Assembly (NCBI GenBank): GCA_903813345.2
Contig: CAIIXF020000002.1
Location: 11,120,150 to 11,184,149, forward strand
Origin: Owenia fusiformis
Lineage: Eukaryota; Annelida; Polychaeta; Sabellida; Oweniidae
Length of the DNA: 64,000 bases
Direction: 5' to 3'
Shown: positions 35,746 to 47,470 of the stretch, one piece after another
Position numbering within the stretch: position 1 is the stretch's first letter
Layout: each line of letters starts with the position of its first letter
Translations under genes and position numbers: made by a program
Notes under the pieces: model-generated
What the model saw: the letters and a program-made list of their open reading frames with translations, nothing else
Told to the model about the DNA's origin: nothing
Databases searched by the model: none

Positions 35746-38689
35746 GTCGAAAGATAACGTTTAGGCATCCAAAATGAATAACTTATTTTCTCTTTTTGAT
35801 TCTACCGTTTCTTAAATTTTATAATTAAAGTAAAGATCAATTTGCTGCCGCTATGTATGCTGGTGTTTACATGAAGATTTCAGCAACAGTTATTGTCGAT
35901 GCCAACTCATAGATGACATGAACAAGGAAGTTAATTAATTTTTATATATTACATAGCATTACTTGTTTGCGTAGTTCCATTTTAAGCGATTCAATAGACG
36001 ATCAACGAACAGTCACGACTTTTTAAAGAAGTACAAATATTGAGCTTACAGAGAAAAGTCATTTTAACAATTACTCATTCATATTGTATAGTACTATAGA
36101 AATAAAGTTTAGTCTTGGTCTAGGAGGTGGTAGCCAAGTATGGGCATTCGAAGCGATTGTCTTATAGGCCTATAAGTTTCACTTACAGAAGAATATTTTT
36201 GTTATGTAACAATTAAAACTGATGCAATTAAGTTTAATATACTATTATATTCCCTTTAACCAACATGCCTTTACTTTTTTTTCATTTTTCCTTACCTTAT
36301 TTTAGAAAGTGGCTTGGTTCTGGGTCCCTTTCCTTGCTATTATTTTTAACATCTAGAAAATATGGAACGTCTGTAATTCTCATTATGAAGCCAGTTGCAT
36401 ACAAGTAAAATGTAGCTACCCTGTAATGAGTCACTGCAAGTGACGATATTAAGATATATCGCTCTTCCTCCATGTCCCGTGTATTAAAAACACACTTGTA
36501 TCCCTACATCCCCTTCTTCTTCTCCTGTCTTCTTTTCACCAACTATAAGAGCTTATTGAATCTGCTTACATGGCTAACTTAAGAATGAATCTTGGATGAT
36601 GGAAAATTAGGTAAAAAAAATTTTCTAGGTCAAAGGTCGATATTTAGGTCAAATCTTACGTTTTCCGTATTTTGCATTTTGCCAATTATCTTTGTCGGAA
36701 TTCATCATTTCTCCTAGATCGGTTTTACATCATGTACATTGGATTTTTTATCACTCTTGCCGAAAGTGTCCGGAAAAATCGTCAAAAAAAAGTTATCTAA
36801 ATTCAACGCTTGGTGTAGCAAAATGATGGGAGATTTACATAATCATAATCGAAATCTGACTTCGGTTGAAGATTCTATGACGTTTTAAAATCTCGAAAAA
36901 TCTCGTACTACTAGTACTAGGAGCCTATATAATACCGTACAATGCATCCAGTCCTAAGTTTTTTAGATCCATTATGTATTGGTATAGGACGTTAAGTAAA
37001 CGGTGTTAAAATGATGAATGTAAAGTTGATGAGTCACGACTCATGGGGACGTGCGTTAATTTCATTTTAACGTTAAACCATGGTTTTGGGATATTGGGGT
37101 CAATTTTCTTATGACGGGTTTCCACTTAACGAGTTTGTTTTTCTTGTTAGGTTTCTTCGCAATTTTTGGTACTTTTCTTTTTGCCACTTGTGCTTAGATA
37201 TTCATACTTTAAAAAAATTGTCAAACGTCCGTCTCAATGCAATTTATTGATTAAAAATATTGTTACTCATAGTACAAGCCATCCATCTAAATATATTGCA
37301 ATGACTCCTACTGTGTAAACTAGCACTTTAATGCACTTGCAAAATGGGACCATGTCTTGCAATCAAAGTATCATCATCAGTTACTTTTCACATGATTTGT
37401 TTTCGTTTTATATTCTGGGGCTCAACTTCAGGGAGCTGTCTAGATCTTGTTAAGAAAATACCCTATTTGAAAAAATAGTTTTAATGTGCGATCACAGCCC
37501 CTTGTGGTTAAATGTTTTCTGTTTTGATTTTGTGACATTCATTTAGAGGGGTAATCGGATTCCTCACAAAAGGGGCTTGTTACAATATAGAGTTTCATTT
37601 ATGGGTGCACAAAGAAGATCGTCATTCCATTTTCTGACAACAGTATTACACTATGATTAGGAAATATTTATCATTAGATTTTCTTCAACTTCAGATATCC
37701 AATACAGGTTGAATTGTTTGCTGTAACCATATTGTAAAAGGTAAATATTCGAAAATGTTATGTCTGGTGGCGCAATTTTTTTTATCATAATCATAATGAT
37801 ATACATGTACACCAGTAAGGGTAAAACTGTGTTTGCGATTGCCGAACGATCGGTGGGTGCAGTAAGTGGGCGTCTCCATTTACACGGTTGATCTTAAATA
37901 GGCTGTTACTCCATCCATCGAAACTACCTTCTCGCTCTGTATTTCTGCCCCCCTCCCATTTTTACTCCCTCCACCGAAGCTATATTTTCACTTTGTATCT
38001 CAGCCACCCACTTCCTCATCATTTAGTGCATATTATAGCCGGATAAAATTGCATAAACTAAGATGAAGTCATAGACGATACAATGTAGGTTGCCAATCAT
38101 ACCCAGTCTGATTGTAACAAGACACAAATATTGAGTGTAGCAGGATATCATGATGTATTTAATTTCATAAAGATTATGAGTAACATTATGGGTCGCAATA
38201 ACTTATAGACAATAGACTCCAATAGACTATTGAGCACTAAACATAAATATCTACAAATTCTGATGAATTACTTATAGACATATACGCAAAATCCTTAAGG
38301 TAGACCGAATACGGCGATTAATCTGAATTAAGAGTTGTGTACATTCTACTTTTATTGGTCAAATTCATTTCCATGGTGACACAAATGTATTAAGAGTTCG
38401 TAATTAAGTTACTTAATTGCAAAGCGTGTGACTGAAACGACGTTTATTCAGTACTCACGCATACATAACATGTTGATTCATGGCTTCATAATTATAGAAC
38501 TTCTTGTTCCTGGTTTCGAAAACTTATAGGAGGTATTTCAACTTGATCTATTTCACGACTGTAAATTAAAGTAAATGGCCCTTTGATGCTCAAAGAGAGC
38601 TAAAAATATAGATGACTATAAATCCATTAAGGTGTCACGTTTCGTAGGACATCCTGAATCTTTTCAATGTACAGGGTAACAAAATGAAA
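35746..38689. other. Upstream region of the receptor gene; no gene seen
   Basis: AT-rich, with no exon I can support on either strand. The receptor's promoter should lie just above 35745, but I see no clear core element. A direct AAAATCTCGAAAAATCTCG phrase near 36880 and a few palindromic tracts were the only structure noted. Confidence 0.5.
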
Positions 38690-38930
38690 CGATTTTTGGT
38701 TAAGTATTTCATTGCATTCCAAGAATAGGTAGAAAAGAACAGAAAACATTTTTATCAAAAAGAGAAATTCTATACAATAACAATTACATAAAAATATATA
38801 TGAATGTTTTCAAATTAGACTGTTGTCATTTGATGACTATTTCATCCCTATTCCATTGAACAATGTAGTTTCAATCATCTAAAATCGGTTTAAGAAAAAA
38901 ACAATGTTAACCAAACCATAACCAATCCTT
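38690..38930. repeat. Dispersed AT-rich repeat, copy D
   Basis: Shares TTCATTGCATTC, AAGAATAGGTAGAAAAGAACA, ACAATTACATAAAA, GGTTTAAGAAAAA and CCAATCCTT with copies at 6775-7060 and 9190-9510. More diverged than those. Confidence 0.55.
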
Positions 38931-39360
38931 TCGGTATATACTGATTTAATGAGTAATCGAATGTATTCATAGATTATACCATGTATTATTTCATTCTATT
39001 ATAACGTAGTGGTATATGCGGAAAAGCCGGGTGGTTTTATAAGCTATGGGACAGGATTTCGGACATACAGTATTTTTCAATGTTCATCCACATTACTGTA
39101 TTGGTTAGTAGGTCGGTCGTTTGGACTGTTTAGGTGAGACCATCTAAGTAGCCACAACAGTTATATATCATTGTCTCCCGAAGGAGTAGCCTCTCTGCTG
39201 AATACGAATACAATGAATGAATGCCATCCCCTGCCAATGGTCTCCACTATCTCATTACATACATATGTAGGTATGACACTGGCTCCATTTCATTCTCATA
39301 TAATACGACAGTTTCATTACGAGGACCACTTCATGGGACAATAAATCGGTCACATTGTAT

Positions 39361-40968
39361 TTATTCTCTTAGTTGAGATGGCTTTAAATCTTTCATCTCG
39401 TCACGATTATCGTCTTTAAAGTATTTTAAAAACTTCCTGTATTGTCCCATATGAGGATTGGTCCGTCGTGTTTCCTCATACTCAATAGCAATTCTTTCTT
39501 TTTCGATTGCTGAAAGAACAGAAAATGTGAATCATCCAGGGACGTTGCTGGGGTCAGTTTCTTTTATAAATAAATCGATCCAATTAAAATGGATAGAGAG
39601 TGTAAAATATGGGGAGAAATTATTTCTTTAATAAATCCCTTATCAGGGAATGTATTTTGACATCGCATGTATAAAACATAAACAATGGCGGCTATTATAA
39701 TAGAAACATTATTAGGAGAACCACTGATGTTCTACAAAATTGCCAAAATGTTACGTTTGAACATTTCCTTTTGAGTAGTGCATATACTATAGATATAATG
39801 ATGAAAACAGTTATCAAGCAAACAGATGTCTAAATGTAAGCCATTTTTGATGTGTACAAATGTAAATAACCTGTTAATTGATCAATCTTCACTTATGTGC
39901 ATGTGGAGGAAATAAAGATACTGAACTGAACTTCGAATACCTTTATAAAGAAAACTTAAAGGCCCAGTGTACAGTTTAATAAAGAAATACTTAAAAAGAA
40001 GGAGTGTGGAATTAAAGTGATGGAGCTAAACTAAAATGGAGGTTCGTGAGCATTTTAACACAATGTGCATTAGGAGTACTATTCTATGTGAAAGTGTCTT
40101 TGAATAGAGTTTGAGACGGGGTGACCAGTCACTGCAATGTCAGAGCTATCAACCTTGGTGAGAACAGAGAAAAACTGAAACAATACTAGAATGGCATAAA
40201 CGAAGATCTTATTTTATATCCTGGTTACACACAATTTGCACTTAAACTGATTTCCATGAGAAAATATCATCAGAACCCGAGATGATGTAGGCTACAGGGG
40301 CCGACTTCTGGTTGTTGTCACGCGGTGGGATTGGGTAAAAAATTTTGTTTTTCAGAAAGCCAAAACATGTGTAGTATTTTTCATTAAAATATTCATTTTA
40401 GACCGCCAAAGTAATATTTTTAAAATCCCTGGATCAATTTAAAAGTAGATGGCAGTTTCCTAAAAAATGAGGACTATAATGCAGGTTGCTATATGAATGA
40501 GGAAAATTGCACGCCGAATAAGATTATCATGCAACATGGGCCAGGCACAATCGAATGTCATCTTCGTGATATGAGTTCCTTACGACGTTGTTATGAATAG
40601 TCACGATTGTGTGGCAACTGTTTATAGATTTACAAATGCATCAGATATATTATTTAAATCAAACATCTTCTCAGGGCAACATTCCTTTTCATAAAAATAA
40701 GGTATTTACTTTCTTTTGAAGGCAGTGTGTTCTTCTCAGCCACGTGTGTTTTCTGCAACTCGTACCAATACTTAAAGTTCTTGACTTCCCCATTCACAGC
40801 ACCAACTTCAGGTTCCACAACAGGCTTTTTCACCAAAAGTGGAAACGAGGCTCCATCATCAGACGATTCTAATGAACATTTTGTTTTTTCAATTACGTCA
40901 TCTTCGGGTTTAGTCTTTGAAGTTTCCTCACTCGTTTCGAGACCTTTCAGGAATTCATCCAAGTTCAT
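39361..40968 (-). CDS. Small two-exon gene of unknown function, 135 residues
   Basis: Exon 1 is 40968-40710 and exon 2 is 39509-39361, with GT-AG borders and matching phase. An in-frame TAA lies just upstream of the ATG at 40968. The protein is highly charged. It has an acidic N-terminal third, a central FKYWYELQK segment, and a basic, probably helical C-terminal part with IEKERIAIEYEETRR and GQYRKFLKYFKDD. No signal peptide or membrane span, so probably intracellular. An acceptor (TATTTTCAG) at about 41060 and a donor (AGGTAAGT) at 42849 suggest a spliced 5' UTR whose intron holds the mariner relic. I do not recognise the family. The clean splice phasing and composition, rather than homology, support it as real. 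Confidence 0.65.
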
Positions 40969-41261
40969 TTTTTCAATTTAAGGCACAAAATAAAGGTCGA
41001 TTATGGCACTATTCAAAGAGCTTTGTTCTGCACATTTTTTGCCATAACAGCGGGTAAACCTGAAAATATGTTTCATTTGTAATAAACAAGAGTAATATTA
41101 CAAAATTGAATGATTTGTACAAAAATGAATTGAAAGGTCTCTGTTGTATTGTATTGTATATCTTTATTGCCCATAATAAAATGGAGATACAATTTATATG
41201 TACAGTGATGTAAAATAAAAGTACAAAATTATGACAAAATTATATACGTGTTAGACGTATA

Positions 41262-42314
41262 CCAGGTCGTTCAATAAGTTCACGGAAAAACGCTCTCATT
41301 TCAAGGATTTTTGATATTTTCTCATGAAATTTTTACACAATGTATGAAAAATACTTTCTGATTGATTCTGAAAATATCAGCATCTCTTATTTGATTGGTC
41401 AAAAATAAGGGTTACTATGGTAACTTGACTTTTGGGTAGGCGGGGCACTTTTTACGTCACATTATTCATTAGAAAAACAACAGAATAGTAGGCAATTTAT
41501 GAGTATATCACATGAATTTCTTCTCCGCTTTCTACTTGCACATGATATTACTTAATGTAATGATAGTAAAAACTATTGTCCCATAAGGTTTTAGAAATAT
41601 TCTCCCTCATGTTTAATGCACAGTAGGTTGCATTCAAGCCATTGACGAGACAATGCTCTGAAGCCATCTGGAAAACTTGTTTAAGGGCAATCTGGACTGC
41701 AGTCGAAAGTAGTTTCATTGTTTCATAAAGTGCACCTCTTAGCTGATCCTAGTGGAAACAGCAAAATCAAAGTTGTCTCATCTGGAGAGTTTGTAACTTG
41801 GGGCAGCTTTGCCATCTATTTTGCCATGGTTTGGTGATGGTTTCCTGCACAATATTAGCAGTGTGATGGGCTGGATAATTCTGATGGAAAAATTTAGAGT
41901 TTGGCTGAATGGAAGTTTTAATCAACTTACCATACCATTACTTTGTTGATTTTCTGGTCCACTGGTACAGCATTGACTAGCACAATTTCAGAAATGTTCG
42001 TGAAAACAATGAACATCAATTTTCCCTCAAAGATTTGTAATTTGAATAAGAACAAATAAAAAAATAAGGATCCTTCCTTTGCACATATTGATAGATTTCT
42101 GTAATGGTAAATTGTGTGACGTAAAAAGTGCCCCGCCTACCCAAAAGTCAAGTTACCATAGTAACCCTTATTTTTGACCAATCTAATTAGAGATGCTGAG
42201 ATTTTAAGAATCAATCAGAAAGTATTTTTTAAACATTGTGTGAAAATTTTATGGAAAAATATCAAGAATCTTTGACATGAGAGCATTTTTCCGTGAACTT
42301 ATTGAACGACCTGG
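41262..42314 (-). mobile_element. Tc1/mariner relic with inverted repeats of over 200 bp
   Basis: Ends CCAGGTCGTTCAATAAGTTC on both sides with TA duplications (41260-41261 and 42315-42316). The arms also share GGTTACTATGGTAACTTGAC and GGCGGGGCACTTTTTACGTC. On the minus strand between about 42000 and 41600, broken frames still show mariner-like phrases (HTANIVQETIT-like, LKQVFQMASEHCLVNGL-like). Many stops, so inactive. Confidence 0.8.
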
Positions 42315-43193
42315 TAGAAGCTATTCAATGAGCAAAATGCTCGTACGGTTGAGTCAGGTACTGTAAGTGTCTCAAACACAGTCACAGTCTGTTGTCTAAT
42401 ATAGGATGGAAAATGCATGATGGTTTTTCTTTCGTTCTCAAGTCGCTTTAGAAGTGTTTCCATCTTCCTTGTTCATAATTGGCTTAATCAAAGTAAAGGT
42501 ATCTACCACCAATTCCCTTACAAGTATTTTTGGGTAGTTAAAGGAACAGTATATTGATGGCTTTTGATGAGTGTTTGGGAGAGGTTGGGAGGGGGTGTGG
42601 GGTGTCACTTTAGAGGCATGTAAAATGGACTCGTGTCTGAAGTCGAGTCAAATCTCTTCTTTTTCCGAAGCATGAAGTAAGGTGTCTGTTATAGAATGGT
42701 ACAAATCTAATCGATGCTTTCAGATGACATCAAATATGCAACTACACTTACAGTGTATCTATGTTACTTATGCAATTTCCAACTCTTAATTATTTCTAAC
42801 AACGAGGAAGTTCTATAAAAATCAAAGCAGCCGTAATATTAGACTTACCTTGTTATATATATAGAAGCAGAAGGTCCTTAAACCACTCCAAAAAATTACA
42901 TACTTCAATCCTCCCATTAGACAGGCAAGCTCAATACCTGAATAACAGAAACATAAATTGGTAATTAATCAAATACTGCGTTGCCAGTTTGCCACATAGC
43001 GGAGTGTTTAATAGCGTCTCGGGGTGATATTGGATAAGTTTATTGATTAATCGCAGTTGTATTAATCCAATATTGTCTTTCGGTTCAATGTATACAATAA
43101 CATTGTGTATGAGTAAAATAACATTGTATGTTCATTGAATGCTGTGTGTTTATATGACGTTTCAGGAAGAGAAATAAGGGTTATGTACTGGGA

Positions 43194-43305
43194 GGTTTTG
43201 GATATGGGGTTTATCCAGAGGGAGATATGCATATCTACCTGAGGGACCGTAGGGACCGAAGGTAGATGTGCAGTTCTCACGAGGGATGAACCCAATATCC
43301 AAACC
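43194..43305. mobile_element. Small inverted-repeat element
   Basis: Left end GGTTTTGGATATGGGGTTTA mirrors the right end GGTTTGGATATTGGGTTCAT (inverted). The centre holds GAGGGACCGTAGGGACCGAA. About 112 bp and non-coding. Confidence 0.55.
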
Positions 43306-43599
43306 GACCGTACAATCTCAAACTGTACTGTACAGCGCTGTTTTTGAAATTTGATTAAATAAAATAATTATGAGTGAAGAATTATAAGTGAAAGATAACT
43401 TATCTATCTATCTTATCTATAAATCAGTCTAGCCCATTGTCATTTACTTTTAAAACTGAATCCCTCAGATTAAATCAAAATGTAAATCAAAATGGTCAAT
43501 TTATAGTATTTTCGGTACTATTTGGTTATTTAAACCTAAATTATGTAGCATTCTTTATGGTTGATAAACAATCAAGGTGATCGGTTGTAAAACTGTTAT

Positions 43600-43755
43600 T
43601 TTGATAAAGATGAAATTTGTTGAAATGGCTGTTGCACGCATTCAATTATGCAAGTTGACTACCAATCTCTTTTCAACAGTAATGTAATGTAATGTTTCAT
43701 GATTCAATTCCAGTCAGTAAATTTACCTAAAATGTATCAGTAAATCCTCAGTTTA
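43600..43755. repeat. Dispersed repeat shared with 62055-62245
   Basis: Both copies run GATAAAGATGAAATTTGTTG, GTTGCACGCAT, ATGCA(A/G)GTTGA, AACAGTAATG, TTCATGATTCAATTCCA, TTTACCTAAA and GTAAATCCTC in the same orientation. The two copies bracket the tandem 8-kb transposons. Confidence 0.65.
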
Positions 43756-44175
43756 TCCGTGTTTGGCCAGTCATTTAATCTTTGTTGCACTTCTGGAATG
43801 TTGTGTGTGGTCCCCGGGGTGTGGTCCTCCCCTCTAATAAAGACTTTTTTCATTTATTTAAAGGTGCAGTCATATTGTATGTAATAACCATGCTGAATAA
43901 CTATTTACATTACTGTAATCATTCTTCGAATCTTAAAAGTAATTTTAACGTGTTCCTAGTTTGATATATACCTATAACAGTATAGGTAGACGGTTATGTA
44001 TCATCAGAATCGGTATAAATATTCAACTGTATCATCAATTATGTACGGCGAGCAATGATTGGAAGGCTAAGCTACACGTTTTAAGAGAGCTCGTACGTGA
44101 ACGTTCAAAATTACTGTCCTCAAGGGGTAAGTGCTTTACCCTTCACAGTATTTACTTGCCCGTTTGAGAATGAAG

Positions 44176-44262
44176 GTTATACCTCGGTCACATTTGATCT
44201 ACGCCCGTAGCTTTCTTAAATCGATACGGCCGCCGCGGGACAAATGTGACCGAGGGTTTAAC
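44176..44262. mobile_element. Short palindromic MITE (CTCGGTCACATTTG ends)
   Basis: Left GTTATACCTCGGTCACATTT and right, inverted, GTTAAACCCTCGGTCACATT enclose about 45 bp with CG-rich tracts (ACGCCCGTAG, CGGCCGCCGCGG). Non-coding. Confidence 0.65.
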
Positions 44263-44753
44263 AAGGAAAAAAGCTCCAACAATGTCTTCGGAAAACGCGA
44301 TTGAAAGGGGACAATCATCATATAGGGGTTAATGATAACACCTGTTCACGTACAAGTATTCTTTAAAAACGTGTAGCTTAACCTCCCGAGCTAATAACTC
44401 GGGTAAAACATAACACCATTCAACCCTATTCAGAATATTGACATATTCGCATGCCATTTGAATGGAGGAGCGAATATCAATTTCATCTATTTGAAGTTGT
44501 TGATCTTCATGTTTACACGAAGTTGTTACATTCATACTGTATTTATCTTAGAGTCGTGACATGAAAAAAGTACAAATAAAACCATGGATTAAAATAGACC
44601 ATGATATAACTGGTCAATACAGTGTATTATCACTTTGCCGGGCCAGTTCTACGGGTTTTAGTGCTAGTTTAGAAGGCATTCATTTTACTGTATCGACCTG
44701 AGCAATATGTTACGTCATAGTGGCGGTCAATACTGCCGGTCAAGAGTGCAATA

Positions 44754-44775
44754 GACATATTCGCAATAAGAGTTC
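44754..44775. repeat. Left terminal inverted repeat, copy 1
   Basis: GACATATTCGCAATAAGAGT and onward pairs with the right end at 52963-52983, about 16 of 21 aligned positions plus one gap. Preceded by TA at 44752-44753. Confidence 0.75.
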
Positions 44776-44882
44776 AGGTGGTAATTTACATAAATATTTC
44801 CCATGATGCATCGCTTCGGAAGGGACAAATTTTCATTGGCCCGCCGAACTCGCTTACTCTGAACGAAACGTCTAGAGATTGC

Positions 44883-44896
44883 AAAGTCAAAGGTCA
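44883..44896 (+). promoter_or_regulatory. DR1-type nuclear-receptor-like site upstream of the YqaJ gene, copy 1
   Basis: AAAGTCAAAGGTCA, two half-sites one base apart, lies about 50 bp upstream of the nuclease ATG and about 130 bp inside the element's left end. Such a site could bind HNF4/RXR-type receptors. It may be chance; the same site is in copy 2 at 53118-53131. Confidence 0.3.
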
Positions 44897-44943
44897 CGAT
44901 CTGCTAATTTCATTGGTCGATGATTACATCATATAGCATCAAA

Positions 44944-46883
44944 ATGGCGGACGATTACTCGAACAAAATTTCAACAAATTCTGATAAAACTAGCGTCAAT
45001 CTTGACAAAATGACAGTTTCTCAGCTTAAGGACTACCTTAAACAAAGAGAGGTTTCAACATCTGACTATCGGAGAGATATGCTCGTCGGACTTGCGAAAT
45101 TGGCGCATGAAATCCAACTTGAAAAAAATCCGGAAATAAATGAGGAAACATTTTCAACTGAATCGAGGAGAACAGTTAATATTGATGGAAAAACAATCAC
45201 TTTTGAAGATCCCGAACAAATAAAAAATTGGAATATTGATCTAAAAACCGTACCGGACATTGAACTTTCCCACTGTTTCCACTATCTTCATACTGTTTGT
45301 GGATGGAATGCTGGAAGATTGGCAAATTATACCAAAGACAATGGGTTCAAACTTTTCAAAGATCGACATATTTCAGCAGTTAAAGTCAAATCATTGAGTC
45401 ATGAGCATATGTATGTGCAGGCCGAATGTGTTAGACAAACATCACTAAGTGAAAATCCGTACAAATTATTTGTACTTTTAGAGAAGTCGGGCATAATCAA
45501 GTCAGCTGGGTGTCAGTGTGTTGCGTAAGTTAGATTATCAAAAATATATCATTAAATATTGCTAAAATTAAAATAGTCTCTTCTGTTTTGCAAAAATAAA
45601 TTTTTGAACAGTATACAGATCAATTTATGAATAACTTGAAAATGATCATTTCTTGTTTCCTTCAGATGGAGGATAAGTGATATTTGTTTTGATATCAACA
45701 AATAGACCGGTTAAATGTAATTTCTAACAAATCAAATATTTGAAGCAAATAATTTTGTACTTTCAGTGGAGATGGAAGCTGTAAACATGTTGCGGCCCTG
45801 CTGTTTTCCTTGCATGATTTCATCTCTCGAAATGAGGACCGTAATACTGAAGTCTGCACTGATGTGCCATGTTCCTGGACAGTGCCGAGGAAACGCAGCA
45901 AACCAGAGTATTGGGACGATATCGATATTTGTGCTGATGTAGAAAAACCATCTAAAAAACCAACATGTGACAGTTATACACCATTTCCACCCCTCAGCCC
46001 TGCCGCGAAAGATGCAATTGAAAAAGATTTCATTGCTTTGATTAAAAACACTGACTCATGTATTGCCATAGATTATAATGATAGTGAGAGTGACTCTGAC
46101 TGTCAGGCTCCCAAAAGTTTGTTCGAAATTGTGGAGTGTATTGATAAACCACGCAGTGCAGATGCTATTATGGAGGCATTCCATGGAGAGACAACAAATG
46201 ATGTTATCAACGCTGTTTATAATCTTACAATCTCTCAGTCAGAGTCAGATGACTGGTATAAGTATCGCCATGGAAGGATAACCGCCTCAATAGCCAAAAA
46301 AGCAGCTTGTGCAACAGAGCAAACACTCTCAAACCCTGATAATTATATCGCCAATGGAATCATGAACAATAACAATACTGACTTCACTGTGGATAGCATT
46401 GAGTTTGGAAAATTGCACGAGGAAACTGCCCGCCATTTATATGTCCAAAGTGAGAAAAAAAAACACACCCGATTTTCTGTGGATACTGCTGGACTAGTTA
46501 TCAACAGTCAGTACCCTCACCTCGGGGCTAGCCCTGATGGGATTGTGAAATGTGATTGTTGTGGAAAGGGAGCACTTGAGATTAAATGTTCATATAGATT
46601 TGCCAATGTAAAACTTCAAAATGCACTCTCATCATCTACTTGTAAATATCATTGCACATTTAAGGACAACAAACTTAATTTGAAAAAATCTTCAGCATGG
46701 TACTATCAAATCCAGATGCAGATGTTAATAATGGACGTTGAATGGTGTGATTTTGTTCTGTATTCCACCAAGGGAATTTTAGTGTCAAAAATTCCAAGAG
46801 ACTTTGGCTTCTGTGAGGAATTGCTTGAAAAACTCAATGTGTTTTATAAAAGGTGCATTATTCCAAGGCTTATTGCTCAATAA
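44944..46883 (+). CDS. SAP-SWIM-YqaJ nuclease encoded by transposon copy 1
   Basis: Exons 44944-45524 and 45767-46883 (GTAAGT donor, TTTCAG acceptor) give 565 residues. The start at 44944 has a strong AAAATGG context; an in-frame ATG at 44920 would add eight residues. Domains: a SAP-like DNA-binding helix pair at about 23-54 (LKDYLKQREVS...), a SWIM zinc finger CxC-x6-CxH (C190, C192, C199, H201) split by the intron, an acidic linker, and a YqaJ/lambda-exonuclease-type nuclease at about 350-540. Candidate catalytic residues are E412 or E413, D451 (ASPDG), E465 and K467 (LEIKC), and Q508. Such PD-(D/E)xK enzymes degrade or process DNA ends. A role in end processing during transposition is inferred. 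Confidence 0.85.
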
Positions 46884-46971
46884 CAAGGTTTTAATGTATT
46901 CAGTGATAGTGTAATGAGATATGAAAAACTGATGTACTCTCTGACTGTACTTTGAATGAAACACAAATGAA

Positions 46972-46977
46972 AATAAA
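46972..46977 (+). terminator. Polyadenylation signal of the YqaJ gene, copy 1
   Basis: AATAAA about 90 nt after the stop codon, followed by more overlapping AATAAA-like motifs. The same signal is at 55207-55212 in copy 2. Confidence 0.5.
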
Positions 46978-47147
46978 TAAATAAAATTGACTCATCTCAA
47001 TATAAGTTATGTTTCAAAATGAGGTCTCTCTGGACTAACAGCTGACAGTCTCAGTATGAAATAAATATCTTCTTGATCAAAGTTATATACATGCCTGGTC
47101 AGATTTATGACATATTGGTATATCATGAAAAATCCCTGTTGACTGGA

Positions 47148-47470
47148 AATTCCAACAATCATGGTCATGGACCAAGAGCGTCAAAAAATATTGAAGCTTG
47201 GATATTTCACCAAAGTTATTTTCATTATCTTTAAAGAAACCCCCTCAATGAATATTATTTCAGCTGAAATTCCTTCAGTTAAAATCTTGAAATGGGTGAG
47301 TATCTTAAAAATTTATAATTAGAACTGGACTCCTCTTTTGAACCTTCAAACTAAATTTAACCTTCTAAATGCTGAAAGTCCATTGTCCATACATTTAAGG
47401 AAAATAGGTTTGACAAAGAAGATATCTCAGAAAATGTTCCCCTCTTCAGGCCTTGTTGCCACTTTAATTT
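47148..47470. repeat. MITE-related segment inside the transposon, copy 1
   Basis: Matches the stand-alone MITE at 8222-8554 (inverted) over most of its length. It ends CCTTGTTGCCACTTTAA, comparable to the MITE terminus and TTAA site. The equivalent in copy 2 is about 55383-55705. The TTGCCACTTTAA motif then recurs through the array to its right. Confidence 0.6.

Larger units (their letters stand above)
42317..44175. other. Intergenic; small repeats only
   Basis: No coding exon found. It contains a small inverted-repeat element at 43194-43305 with GGTTTTGGATAT-type ends, and a repeat at 43600-43755 that recurs at 62055-62245. A candidate 5' UTR exon for the 39-41 kb gene ends at 42849. Confidence 0.5.
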
